Shown here: piece after piece, positions 14,226 through 25,650 of the stretch
Numbering within the stretch: position 1 is the stretch's first letter
Layout of the letters: every line of letters starts with the position of its first letter
Assembly (NCBI GenBank): GCA_964036045.1
Contig: OZ038385.1
Span: 37,604,063 to 37,668,062, forward strand
Direction of reading: 5' to 3'
DNA length: 64,000 bases
Origin: Eutreptiella sp. 'Long Island Sound 2002'
Lineage: Eukaryota > Euglenozoa > Euglenophyceae > Eutreptiales > Eutreptiaceae
Position numbers and translations under genes: made by a program
The notes under the pieces: generated by a model
What the model was told of the DNA's origin: nothing
The model's database searches: none
What the model saw: the letters and a program-made list of their open reading frames with translations, nothing else

Positions 14226-14600
14226 TCAGCAGCGGCAATTCGTCGAACTCGGGGTGGGGTCCATGTCTGAAGATGACCGCCCCTCCCCATCGCGCACCTC
14301 GCGCAACACAGCGACGGCCCGGCGATTGGCAACCGCTGTTTCCTCTGGCACTGCTGCAAATTGGGCACCCATTCAACGACCAGCACAACTCCGACCCATT
14401 CCCGCCTTCTCGTCCGTGGGCGTCCCTCCCCGATGCCCGCACCCTGGCCTACTTTGTCTGGCCCCGGCGGACGACGGAGTGCTGCGGCTCGAGCACCCGT
14501 GGATGCCTCCAAATAAGGAAATGAAACGCTCCTCAATGCTCTTGAACTGTGCCTGACAAAGCTGCTGCACATAAATCCTTTCGTACCGGTTAGGGTCATT
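14226..14600 (-). CDS. Possible terminal exons of an unidentified gene
   Basis: Two minus-strand segments fit together: about 14600-14453, then 14353-14226 ending in TGA. The 99-bp intron between them begins GTAGGC and ends TTTGCAG, and the phases match (1 into 1). The first segment encodes a protein-like helix ending in RFISLFGGIHG; the second is an Ala/Glu/Arg-rich tail ending STNCRC. No family was recognised. The acceptor in front of the first segment (AAAG at about 14601) lacks a pyrimidine tract, so its start is unsure and upstream exons were not found. This could be a chance arrangement in GC-rich DNA. Confidence 0.3.
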
Positions 14601-15552
14601 CTTTCATTCCCCCGCTTGACTTTGCGCGTATCGCGTGCAGACCCTCTAGTCAAGGCTCAATCGCGATTTGGTGGGGAATTACTTCCATCATTTTCACTCT
14701 GTCAGTTCACAACCGATAGCACCACACCGACAGGACTGGCATGCTCTCGGTACACCCCCGACGACATCAGTTAACACGGAACATTTGGCTCGCGAGTTTC
14801 ATCCCTGGGATGCGTGCATGCACAACATGTGGGTGCAAAAAAAAAATAATACCTGCATCCCCTGACAACGGTCTTCAGAACAATGGTTCTGCGGGTCATC
14901 CGTACTTCAGTACAACGCCATGCGTGTCCAAGCACCATACTGGCACCCCCCTGGAAATTGACTGATGGGCCGTCTGCATTTTCGACCCATTTCCGGCAAA
15001 TACCACTGGAAATCAGGGGACGACGCAATGGCCACCTTCGTACATCCACTGACTACGGTCTCCACAAATTTGGAGGGCTCGTTGGGGAAATTGTATGAAC
15101 AGGCAATCTTATGAACAAGAAAAATCAAGAATAACAATCGCATTTTGAGGCACCAGGGAGGGCGTTGATGCGACTGCACCGGCTGCATGACAAAATGGGA
15201 ACACTACCCACATCAGTGGAAGCGTCATGGCAGCACAAGGCACTCGTTAATGCCAGCATCGCAAAAAACACATCTCCTGCGCGCGTCTCGACAACGTGCG
15301 GACCTCACGGTGTCGCCCTAGCAATGTGTCATGAAATGGGAAATGAAAACACCACCACAACAGATGTCATTGCAAAATCCGCACAGCTGACACATCCCAC
15401 CAACCTTTGACACGGCCTTTTGGGATTCCCATTCGGTCAAGAACAGCATCTGCTGGCAATCGCTCCTCTGATTTCTGACTGCCCCCCAAGAGTAGCAGCA
15501 CTTGAGCATCACGCACCCTCTAACAAGCCTACGAACGTACCCTCTAACAAGC
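14601..15552. other. Region without an established gene
   Basis: Several minus-strand segments between 14770 and 15190 have protein-like composition and possible splice sites (for example an AAG|GTGGCC donor near 15015), so upstream exons of the 14.2-14.6 kb candidate may lie here. Plus-strand frames overlap the same bases and no consistent chain emerged. The right end is the 3' flank of PEX22. Confidence 0.4.
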
Positions 15553-15562
15553 CTACGAACTC
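15515..15562. repeat. 24-bp tandem duplication over the PEX22 stop
   Basis: Two adjacent copies of a 24-bp unit beginning ACCCTCTAACAAGCCTACGA on the plus strand. The right copy overlaps the PEX22 stop codon (15553-15555), so the other copy lies in its 3' UTR. Confidence 0.85.
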
Positions 15563-18054
15563 GTCAGGAATCGGAAAAAATCGGCCAAGGAGGGGCTCAC
15601 CATCACGTTCTGCATTGTTGGATGAGGATGGACTGCCGGCTCGCTCGATACCTGAGAACCACACACGAGTGCAACATTGAAAGAGCCTGCACGATCATCA
15701 TCCTTTGCACGATGCAGTGTGCGTACCGCAATGACTTGGTGCCATCCACGACGTGACATGAATGAAGAAAAAAGCAACAAGAAGACCAAACACGCAATCG
15801 TCACAGCAGCCGACCTCAGCACTGCCGATGGGTGCAGCAGGCAGCGATGTATCCACAAGTGTGATGTGTGGCAGATGTGCAGCTAAATACTCGACGGTTG
15901 CCAAATCGTCGTCCACGTACAATGCTGGTGTGATTTGCCGGCCTATAGCCTCTTTGCCCTTGCGTGTGGAACAGAAGAGCACCTGAGGCAAAACAAATAG
16001 CGCAACGTATCAAAGTACCGGGTGTCACCCATGCTATGCTCGATACGAACACAATGGGATTTGGGTGGCCCCATGCATCCACATTCCGGACATCGATCTG
16101 CGTTTTCCATGCAGTGTTCTCGCAAACCTGCTGCAAGGCCGTTGGGGAACGTTAGGGGGCATCTTGCCAATATCCGAAAAGAAAGCAAGGCAAGCGAGTT
16201 CGGACAACGTTCTGGAGGACAGGGGGATTTGCATCTTGCAAGACAGCAGTGGACAAGGACACACTTTGCAGCGATTCAACCCCAACGCAAATAGACCAGC
16301 AGCCTCACAAGCGTTCCGCACCAACTCTTCTTCCACATCGGATTCCACCTGCATTCGTTACGATTCGTTACGTTACAGTGGCATTGCAATGTTGCAACAA
16401 TGTGACATCTTGTCGCGCCTTAACAAGTGCAATGCAGAAAGGACTGCGGACAACTGGTGGTACGTGGTGCCGCCACGCCAACGTTGCAACCGACGGACAT
16501 GGACATTTGGACAACGTGCAGCTGATTTTTATCGACCAGCAGCTCAACCTGATTGTAAAAGTACGGTAATGTATGGATCATAAATTACGGGCCGTCACTT
16601 ACGCCGTAACTAACGAAAATTACGTGGTTCATGGCCGCGGCAAGCTTTTGTAATTTGATGCAATGTAATGCAATTTTGCAGAAAATTTGGGGGGAGGGGG
16701 GGGGGGGGTTGTCGGCAACTTGTGTGGGGCCCCCATGGGCGAGCCACAACCTACCACCTTCCGATGTTGCAAGAGAGGAGACAAATCGCAATCCCAGTTG
16801 TATGCCTGGTCCCTATGGAGAAGTATGGCGTAACGGTCGGGGCATAACTTACGGATCGTAATTCATGATTGCCGTAACTTACGTAGCCGTAACTTACGGT
16901 CGTAACTTAGATGACAATCCTAAGAAGATTCCTGAGCAAACAAACCATGGCGACTCCCTACATCCAGTAGACGGCGACCAGCCAACTGCAACGGCACCCA
17001 CGACGACCAGCCAACTCCACGGAGTGCCAGTGTGTACGCCGGCAGGCCCCAGACACGAAGCATGATGCTCTTAGAGGGCGTGCCCAACTTACACGAGCAC
17101 GCTGGGAGGTGCCTGCGCGACCTCTGAGGTGTGAAAGGGCAATGGGTATGGCATCAAACGGGGAAAATGCCAGTCGCTAGGAGAGGGGAGGTGTGTTCAC
17201 AAGCAAGGTTGTGGGGCGCCATGCGTGCAAAGTTTTTTGCTGGCGACAGGCTGCTACTATCCTGAAGGGCCACCCGAACGGGGCCTCTGAGGGAGTGCTT
17301 TCCCTGCAGCAACGTTGTGTGTATGCTTTATGTGTATAATAGATTTTCTACAACCACAACCCTTGAAGGGAGCGGGTTGTTGTATCCTGCAATAGACCTG
17401 GCATGCTGCCACCGCCAGCAGTCGGCTGCAGACAATCCCGACTACAAGTCAGAAACACTCGTGGGTCAGAGAAACTTGCAACGGGCATTTAAGGCACACC
17501 TGCGTCAGTACGTACAAGTCACAAACGCCAGCTAGGTGCTGCAGAACATCCAACTCTGCCCGTCGGATCTCGAAACTTTCGCTGACAACCTTGCAATGTG
17601 CACAACGATATAATTCACACGAGGGATAACAACAGGCAGTACACTCACAACCACGACCATGTCTGCCGGGAAAAAGAGCCAAAACGGCAAAGGCCGAGTG
17701 CCTGCGGACCACAGCCTCGTTCCCTAAAGTTGAAGAAGGCCAAATACCTGAAAATTGACAAGTACCTTCCAACCATGGTAAGAATGCTTCGACAAAGTGG
17801 TGCTGCTTGAAGCCGCATTCGTCGCATTGCCTTGTCGGGGGCCAGATCCTATGCGGGAGATGATCGAAACGCGAGGCCAGGTGCAGCATATGGCAGCACC
17901 AACGGAATTTGGAGGGTGCAAGGAAGCCACCTGGCAGCTGACGGCGACGTCGTCGTGGATTCTTTGTTGTAAGGTACAAATATAGAGATATGACGCCAAG
18001 AATGACTGCGAGCCAACCCAAACCCCAATCTTCAGGCTGTGAGAGAACCGCCAT
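15553..18054 (-). CDS. PEX22: Peroxin 22 (plant-type PEX22), six exons, 221 aa
   Basis: Peroxisomal membrane protein that in plants and yeast anchors the ubiquitin-conjugating enzyme PEX4 for recycling of the import receptor PEX5. Exons are 18054-17931, 17848-17748, 17589-17500, 16348-16265, 15982-15815 and 15651-15553. All five introns (82, 158, 1151, 282 and 163 bp) are GT-AG and all phases agree. Residues 11-30 form one transmembrane helix, followed by the basic run KNPRRRRR, as expected for an N-terminal anchor with a cytosolic domain. The rest follows the plant PEX22 order: a VLQHLAGVCDLYVLTQ strand-helix, an acidic helix (VESDVEEEL), the signature VLFCST then GRQ and YVDDD at about 134-159, and a C-terminal SPSLADFF. 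It is shorter than Arabidopsis PEX22 because the linker after the anchor is short. The ATG is the first after an upstream GTG-led open stretch. Identification is by remembered family pattern, but six exons in the right order make it strong. Confidence 0.85.
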
Positions 18055-19080
18055 TTGCAGTGCAAGGCATGCAAGCACAGATAGTTCTGGTCTATTGTGA
18101 GGATCTGAGCACTTTTCGGTCGAACGTGCAGGAAGGTGGATTTGTCCCGCCCAGAGCTTTTCAATGCAACTGCATGTGGCCTGGCGCTAACATCTGCAAT
18201 CTGATTTCAAGAAATGAAGTGGGTACTCCTGGTTTTGCACAGCGCCGTAACCGGTTCACGCATGTGTGCAACACAACTTTTTTGAAATCTACATCTTGAG
18301 ATTTTACTGGTCTTCGCCCACCGACAGATTGCGCTAAATTGGTGGCATTTATTTTCCAGAATGTTTGGGGTGTCAAAAGCCATGCAAATGAGCAAAAACA
18401 GCCATATTCCCTGTGCTTTCATGCTATGACACGTTGAGGAGATTAAAAAACATGAATCCTGCAGTCACACAAAAGCAACACATCCATCGCTGGATACCTT
18501 GCTTTCCCACTTTCCTTTGGGCTTGGGCATTTCGTCGATTTCGAAAGCACAGTGATGCGCGTGCGACTAGACAGAAAACGCGTGAGCCGTACCCATCTCC
18601 CAAGAAACCACACAAATCACCATCTCCATCCAATTCCTCTCCTCTTTTCACACCGAAAAAGCCATTCGAATCAAAAAGCTTTGCTACACAGACAGCAAAA
18701 TCACTGAAACAAACAAAGGAGCCGTGGGTTGACGTGTTGCCGGTTGGGGTTCTCGTCGCTGAAAGGATGTCACAGGGTTTTTTGACGTGCCGAATTTGGG
18801 TAACGTGCGGTTACGCAACGATTCCGGAACGACTACTACACACATTATGTGTTTTTATTCGCTTTGTGTGCACATCAATGCGAGTCCCATTGCATCACTG
18901 TGCTGTGCGTCAATTTTTCGAGATGGCAACCTCTAACCCTACCCTAAGGACTTTTTTCCCGCCACACATCGGGTTGGTGCAGTAGCGAATAGCTCGGAGC
19001 GGAACAATAGGTCCTTTGGTTTCGCGTTGCCCCCAAACCCGCTATTCTCTGTTAGCTGCTAGCTGTTGTTCGAGGCAATC
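18055..19080. other. Divergent intergenic region between PEX22 and the TPR gene
   Basis: About 1 kb separates two divergently transcribed genes and should hold both promoters. A plus-strand open frame at 18413-18985 (190 codons) has a Ser/Pro/Lys-rich middle, no recognisable domain and no splice partner. It is long enough to note but not to call. No TATA-like or other core promoter element is convincing. Confidence 0.5.
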
Positions 19081-20065
19081 ATGGATAATGCAGACATGGG
19101 AAAAGCACTCGAGGCATATCTCATGAGACCGGAAAACCAAAAACTAATACAAGAGGAGCAAATGAGAAAATTGGAGCGTGCAAGTAAGAAGCGAGTGTAC
19201 CAAATTGGAGTTGAAATTTCAAAGTGCGACCAAGCCACTCAGAAGTTACTAGGCCCGATTTGGAAGAATCAGTCGATCTCATCGATTCTCAATTCTCTTT
19301 TGTCCGACGGGAAACAATATGGTGCCACTTTCCAAGATCGTCTATATCATCCACAAGTCCGCACCCTTCTACAAAAATGTTCCAGCCTTCATCTTGAGGG
19401 AAAGGACCCTGGTTTGGAGAACCTTTGTGAAGATTGGTTCCATCACGTGATGAAGGTCCAGGAGGAGGAACAAGAAACCAAACCCAAACCCAAGCTGGAC
19501 GCTCAGTCATTGGTGACGTACGTCAATGCTGCGTCCGCATCAAAAAGTGAAGGAACCAAGGCATACAAGGCCAAAAACTATCAAGAAGCGTTCAAATGTT
19601 ACTCAAATGGGGTGACCATGTTGGCTGCCATTGAACCTAACCAAGGGGATAAGGCAATAGTGGAAGATTTGTTGTTCGCGTTGTATAAGAATCAAGCGGC
19701 GGCTGGATTGCATGTTGGGGAGTTGGGAGTGGTACTCAAAGCTTGTAACAAAGTTTTGGAGCATGATTCGTTCGACGTGAAATCGTTGTACCGAAGGGGC
19801 ATGGTGTACTATCGGCAAGACCAAGCGGACTTGGCTATGAAAGATTGGAAACAGGTGTGCGTGAAGCGTGAGGTTCATCCAAGATGAAAGACAACGATGA
19901 ACGCATGGGCATAACCGGGCAACTTAGATGTCAGTTTTCGAATTGCAGCATTGTTGTCGTAGGTTTTGCGACTTGATCCCGACAATGATGACGCCAAGAA
20001 AATGTTGCGAAAGCTCGACGAGGATGCAACGAAAGCCGAGGAAATGAAGAAGAGGATGTTCAAAG
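19081..20065 (+). CDS. TPR-repeat protein, 5' exons (C-terminus not resolved)
   Basis: Likely a co-chaperone-type or scaffold protein built on tetratricopeptide repeats. Exon 1 is 19081-19854 (258 codons); a 108-bp GT-AG intron follows (phase 0, donor CAG|GTGTGC, acceptor TCGTAG). Exon 2 starts at 19963. It either ends at a G|GTATTT donor at 20065 or reads on to a stop at 20220; the read-through tail is not protein-like, so a further exon is preferred but was not found. Residues 1-140 are helical and charged with no recognised domain, ending in a Lys/Pro/Glu linker. TPR-like helix pairs follow at about 149-181 (AYKAKNYQEAFKCYSNG), 199-232 (LYKNQAAAGL) and 236-270 (SLYRRGMVYY, then LRLDPDNDDAKK across the splice). 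The start is the first ATG in frame; a TTG lies five codons upstream. Confidence 0.8.
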
Positions 20066-21473
20066 GTATTTTGAGGGTTGCTCATGGGCAAACATCCCCA
20101 TCCTCGGGAGATCCCACCCGGGGGTTGTGGCGCAAAATAGCCGTGCAAGGCATGGTGGGCAAGCACCACCGGCCGTGCACAAGGCTGCACCACAGCTGTA
20201 TGGGCGCTGTTTCACCTTGAACTAGCCCAGGGATTTTTGTGTTCCACTTTCCGCTTCACTTTGTGTTTCACGTACGCATTACCGTGCATGCATGGCACAC
20301 ATCCGACTCGACGCATGCAAGTGCGGAGCACACGAGTACTGAGGTGTTGGCGACGGTGATTGTCTATTCCCTGTGCCCTATCCGCTTTTTGACCCCACCC
20401 AGCAAGGCTTGTCCGATGCAATTTGCGACGGGGTTAATGGTTGGTCAGTCCTGAGCAAAAATACTGCTCACTTTCGTGCAAAACGTCCCGCACGTGCATT
20501 GCTGCGCATTAGTCGTTCCCTTAGAAAGTTTACCCGGCAAGGGAGTTCTTGGTAATGGACTTGAATGGACTTTTCAATCCAGCCCGGCACGACGTTTGTC
20601 CATGATCCACTCCCTCGATCCGCTCTCCCGCGAAGGTGAAAGAGGATATGACGAAACACGGTGTTGGGTGTCACGAGCCCCTCAAGGGAGCGGAACAAGT
20701 GGCAGTGGGTATTGGTGCAGATTTTGGTTTGCTTCGGCCCTGAAATGTTATTTCCTCGGCCCGGGAGGGCGTTGGTGGTTTCCGTAGTGACCCCTCGGCC
20801 GGCCCCCATGGGCGTTGGGACAGAATTTGACACAAATTGTTTGGATCCGTCAAGGGAATGAGTATAGTGTGCCGAGCACAACCCTGAAGACTGGCCATGA
20901 GAGACAATAGAGAGAAGATAATCAGCCATGGATGTCATCGGAAAAGAGGGGGTCAAAAGGGAAAAGGAACAAAACTGGGAAGGGGTGGGGGAGCTGGACT
21001 GATGGAGGGAGGAGGTGTGGTAGTGTGTGAGCTTTGATGGGGGATGGATGTTAGCTGGGGGTGCTGGAATGGGGGAGACCCGGGGAGAGGGGGTTGGATA
21101 GGGTCAAGGATATGTGGTGTGGGTTGTGGCATACTGTTTGTTGGCTGTGGGGAAAGGGGGGGGGGGCTGGAGTGGGCTAGGGATGTGTGGGCTGAGTTAT
21201 GGCTGAGTGCGTGGGCGGTTGGGTGAAGGATTGGTTCTGGAGTTTGGTTGAGGAGGTGATGCCAATGGGGAAAATGAAGCGGGCTAACTATTGGGTGGAG
21301 GTTTTAGCCACTTCACTCGTTCGCGTTGATGGTTCAGCCCCTAGCCGCCCCTTAATTTGGATGGTGGACTCGAAGCCCTTTCTTCGCGGACCATGCCTTC
21401 GCCCAAAGATATTGAATGCGGCATTCGTCTCCACTTACATCATTCATGATGGCCCTCGTCGGCTCTATTTCCT
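20066..21473. other. Region between the TPR and HAD genes
   Basis: No exon was supported. The remaining TPR exon(s) and the HAD promoter should lie here. At 20990-21260 the plus strand is strikingly G-rich (many GGG and GGGG runs, one of 10 G at about 21157-21166), which could form G-quadruplexes. A minus-strand open frame at 20468-20956 (162 codons) shows no domain and is probably chance. Confidence 0.5.
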
Positions 21474-23678
21474 ATGCGCCCCCTTGTGCCCAGCATCCGA
21501 CTCCGCTTTGGGTTCAAGCAGCCAACCCCGCCATCTTTTCGTTGGTACAACCGAAAAATCAATGAACCCAACCCAAAGTCAGAGCGGGGGGCTGCTTTTG
21601 CTTGCCAAGGAATGTCCAACCGGCTGTATCGAACAGGAATTGAGTCAAAGAAGGCCAAGGGTGAAGCAGATACGACCCCCACAAAGTTAGCAGCGGAAAA
21701 GCTGCCAATTCGAATGGTGGTGTTGAATCTCTATGGAACTTTGGTGCAGATTAACAAAAAGTTGACCCCATCGCCTCTGTTGGGATTGCTGCAGGATGCA
21801 GAGGTACGTCTTCATGCTTTTAGGGTTAGAACCTGTTGCATTAGATGTTTACACGCCGTAAGAACACATGTGAAAGCGAACTGCGTGCAGTATGGCATAT
21901 TCGTGGTGCACAAGGCCCCCGCCTGGACAAGGAGCCGGCAGTATGGAGAATATGGTATGTCGCTGGGCGGTCACCAAAAACTCAGGGAGCATTCAAGCAT
22001 CCTCGTATTACATTCGTTCATTGTCCGGGCTTGTGTTGGAAGGAGGCCGCGCTTCTTTTTTGTCGGATGCTGCACGACCATAGTGCGCCCACCAATATAC
22101 CATTGTGTACAACACGGTAGTGCACCAGCTTCCGGGGTTATTGGTTGTGCACCATCGTGCATCGGAAGCCAAGGGATTGTTGTTTCCAGCAATGATAACT
22201 CCCCAGTACCACACGCCAGCATGAGAACAGAGCTCCATGGGGGTTTGAATTTTGTTTTGAAGTACTGCGCCAGCTTCTGCCCATCATATGTCCCCCAACA
22301 CGCACGAGTATGGTCCGCTGCATGCATTGATCATGTGGAGCATGCCATTCAGCGGTGGTGGGTGGCTTTCGAGGGTTTGCTATCACGTATGTTTTCTCAA
22401 ATATGCCGCAGTGCAACAACATTCCAAAGGAGCACCTTATCACCACTAGGTCGCAATCTGGCGCACCAAAAAAAAATGAGCATCAGCAGACACGGCATCT
22501 GTAGACCGCGAGGCTGCGAAGTTGCTGCGCGAGGCTGCAAATTCGAGCCCTGAGTGTATTGTTTGGCCGCGGTCTTGTGTTCAGACTTTCTTGACCCCCG
22601 AAAATGGCGAAGGGTAGGCCTCTGTCACCCAGCGAAAGGGGGGCGTGGCTTGTGGTGAGGGGGCAAGATCTATACATGCCCGTCATGCACTTGTGGCCGC
22701 TGTGGTCGTGCATGTATTTGTTCAGCACAGATTCACATCTTTCAGAGTGTTGCGCCAGCCAAATGGAAGATAACGTCAAGCAGAAACCTCCGGCTGAGCC
22801 AAAGAGAACCGCAGTGTTTTTGACGGGGAAAAAAAGCTAATTGTTGGCAAGTTTTCGGGGCTGTTCTCTGGGTCGAGATCTCGGTTTCCTCAGCACTTGC
22901 AGTGCCGTGGAGCGTGCGGGCCCCTCAAATCTCTCCAAAGCCTCTTCCCTTTGCATTTCCCATCCCATCCCCGAACCGTCGGGTGGGCGGTCGAGGGCTG
23001 CGGGTCGGCGTCTGGTTGGGGAGAGGCGGATGCTTCAACCCCGGCGAATGGAGGAGGCATCGGTCCAAACGCAACTCCCCGTGTACTGCACTCATCCATG
23101 TGCCTTGATCAGCGGCTTCTGTGCGTTGTTGGGGGTCGATTTTTGTATCTCTACTGTTACAGGTCAACCCAGATCGATTCAGGCCGGTCATTGACGTATT
23201 GTTGACTCAAAACTTTGGGACTCATGAGCAAATCTGTGAAGCGATACCCCAAGTTTCAGCGTCCGCAGCAGAAAAGTTCTCCAAGGGTGTGGAACAGGAA
23301 GTGGCATCGGTCTCCCTGCTCCCAGGGGTCTTGGAGGCATTGTCCGCCCTCCGTGACGCTGGATATGGCCTGTGCTTGGCGGCGAACACGCTCAGCCCGT
23401 ACGCAAGTGTCGTGCAGCAGCTGGGCCTCGACGAATACTTTGCAGCCGTGTTTCTTTCATGCGAGGTCGGGGTGTTGAAGCCCCAAGCAGGCATGTACCA
23501 GCTTGTGCTGACCAAGCTGGGCCTCAAGGCTGGAGAAGTGCTCTGGTGCGGAGACAATCGGGCCCAGGATGTCGCCCCACCTGAAAGGCTGGGCATGGAC
23601 GCTGTGCATTTCAATGGCAAGGATTTCCCCAACGGTGCTGCAGCAGTTTGTAGTCATCTCAACGTAGCTCTGAGTTGA
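21474..23678 (+). CDS. HAD-like hydrolase family protein lacking the catalytic Asp, two exons
   Basis: Haloacid dehalogenase superfamily fold. Exon 1 is 21474-21803 and exon 2 is 23163-23678; the 1359-bp intron is GTACGT...TTACAG, phase 0, giving about 281 residues. Motif I reads VVLNLYGTL: the nucleophilic Asp is Asn (AAT at 21726-21728, residue 85). Motif II reads LAANT, without the usual Ser/Thr. Motif III (GVLKPQ) and motif IV (CGDNRAQD) look intact, and a cap region of normal length lies between motifs I and II. Known HAD phosphatases need the motif I Asp for phosphoryl transfer, so this may be a pseudoenzyme unless the base is an error or is edited. The N-terminal ~80 residues are Arg/Ser/Pro-rich and could be an organelle-targeting peptide, but the start codon is uncertain. 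Sequence after the stop gives no further exon. Confidence 0.75.
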
Positions 23679-23902
23679 GCCTATGCTGCTTTGGGGAGCG
23701 CTTGTACAGCCTCTGTCACTACACTGGTGGTTGGCGGTTGTGTGACCTGTGTGACGTGTGGGCGGCTGATGGTAAATGGCCAGGATTTGGCGGTCGTGGG
23801 GAGGAGAGCCCCAACTGATAGATTGCCTCACAAGAAAACCCTGTTTTCCGGTTGCAGTGGTTACAGTTGGTTTTGGGATTTTCGTTTTTTGAGCTGTGGC
23901 TG

Positions 23903-24025
23903 ACCATCAATTTTCCTGAATTTTTGACAATGATGGCCATAAAAATGCAGGACACGGAGAGAGAAGAAGAAATTCAGGAGGCGTTCCAGGTGTTTGACAA
24001 AGATGGAAATGGTTATATCAGCGCT
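23903..24025 (+). pseudogene. Calmodulin-like EF-hand fragment
   Basis: A 41-codon stretch matches the end of calmodulin EF-hand 2 ([11 protein letters not shown]), the central linker ([11 protein letters not shown]) and the start of EF-hand 3 ([15 protein letters not shown]). Similarity stops abruptly on both sides: the loop's position-12 Glu is replaced by Gln from unrelated sequence, and no AG acceptor or GT donor lies at the edges. No other EF-hand coding sequence was seen nearby. It looks like a stranded exon-sized copy rather than part of a working gene. A lone exon with non-canonical splice sites is the alternative. Confidence 0.7.
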
Positions 24026-25650
24026 CTACAGGGCTTCACCAGAGTTGTTCTAAACACCAAAGTTTTCTTGCCCGTTTTAGCGTCTAGGTTGTAACAGGGT
24101 GTTCCAGTGCAGCAAGCAGCAGCAAGCAGCAAGCAAGCACAGGGTGTCTACATGCCTTTGATTCCGCCCAAATTGGGTGAATGGTACCTCTAAGCACGAA
24201 GTAAAAACCCGCAATATTTGGACAAAAAGCCCAACCATGGCAGTTGGCCACATTCAAATCAACATAAATGATGGAAACAAAAACCTCTTTGCCTCCTGGT
24301 GACCTCTTTGGCATCACTGGTGCCCGAGTTTGCGGCTCACAGTGCCCCAAGAAATGCCTCCAAAATGACCATTTTTCAGATGTTTTTTCAGGATTTAATT
24401 GAATGCTTGGTTGGTGGCCCCCAGCAGGCAGTTGGCGGTCCGAGTGTGATGTTACGGAAGCCAGTTTAGGTGGCAAAAATCCTGGTTTGATCATGGTGGA
24501 TATTGGATGCCGTGCAGGTTCCGCAGGCAAAACCTGGGGAACTTGGCGATGAGCACCGCGCAAAGCGCATGAGAATTGGCTAGGCTGGAGCTTACCCCAC
24601 CTTCTAGAAAGCAGCAGTAGCAAGTAAGGAAGTAATTGGCTTGGCGTGCGCAGTGTGCAGTGTGTAGAGTGCACATTGTGCAGTCTGGTCCCAGTGTTGA
24701 TAGACTTTGTACAAATGCATTTTATATGCAAATGCCGATGTGTACACCGATGCCATCAATCCACCATATAGGCAGTGATTTTGCGGGCAGATTTGTTCCT
24801 CTTCAAATTGCTTCTTTACATATTGAGTTTTGTCACCGTCCAACAGACCCCCCCCCCCCCCGCCCCCTGGGGCTGGGACAATTCTGGGTCCCTGGGTTTT
24901 CCCAAAATCTGGGTGGGTGGGTCTCGTAATTCACCCCCCCCCCCCCAACGCCACCCCCCTAGATAAGCACATCCCCAGCCCAAAAACGAGTGTAACACAT
25001 GAAATACTGCCACCTACTTGAACCACAGGTTGCGAGGAGAATTAAAAGGCAATGTAGCCTCCTTCCACCGCATTAGGAAGCACGGTTCCAGCTACGCACC
25101 GCATGGTTCCCTTTCCGTTCAATTCTGCCGGGTGCTGTGGCGCAAGGAAGGCAACCTCCCCTCTCTAGTACCCACCGCTGCGCAACGATGGCTTTGCGCA
25201 ACCCCCCGCCCCCCTGTTCATGTGGCGCTTTTTGCCGCACTACTTTTGTTCATGGGGTGGCACTTTTCTGAACATCTGCCCCTGTTAGACGCAGTGATAT
25301 GCATGTGAGACAATGCTTTCGACATGTTGGATGATGGACCAAACATTCTCGGTAATTTCTATCAGCCTTTAATACCGTCACCGTTCCTCAACAGCTCTCA
25401 ACAGCCCTGCCCATTCTTCAGCAGCCTTTCATCATGCTTCAACAGCCCTGGACATGGCTCAACCGTCTTCCGCAAGAACTCCGAGGCCTATGGAGGGAAC
25501 TGTATGGTACAGGGCATGAAATTGGTGGTTGTTGGATCAAATTTTCGTGTTTATCGGGCCCCACTTCTTTGGCAATGTTTGAAGATCAGAAAGCGCTGGC
25601 GACTGCAGGCTGGGTGCTTGGCCGTGAGGTCCCCAGACATCCAACAACAG
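24026..25650. other. Region without an established gene
   Basis: Contains a small AGC/CAAG microsatellite (about 24109-24139) and poly-C runs near 24848-24860 and 24937-24947. A minus-strand open frame at 24084-24731 (215 codons) is long but shows no domain. A plus frame entering the tandem duplication (25434-25871) contains ALLHRAF and ASLDDTAMVLLIV, faintly like the end of a PP2C phosphatase; this is too weak to name. Confidence 0.4.

Noticed and set aside
13903-14556. A 217-codon plus-strand open frame
   Set aside because: It overlaps long frames on the minus strand in GC-rich DNA, has no recognisable domain, and the minus strand gives a phase-consistent exon pair.
17931-18054. Cytochrome P450 N-terminal anchor
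   Set aside because: The hydrophobic helix plus Arg run and LPGG looked similar, but joining the downstream exons gives PEX22 and no haem-binding region exists nearby.
24084-24731. A 215-codon minus-strand open frame
   Set aside because: Frames of this length are expected about once by chance in a window of this size; there is no domain, signal or splice support.
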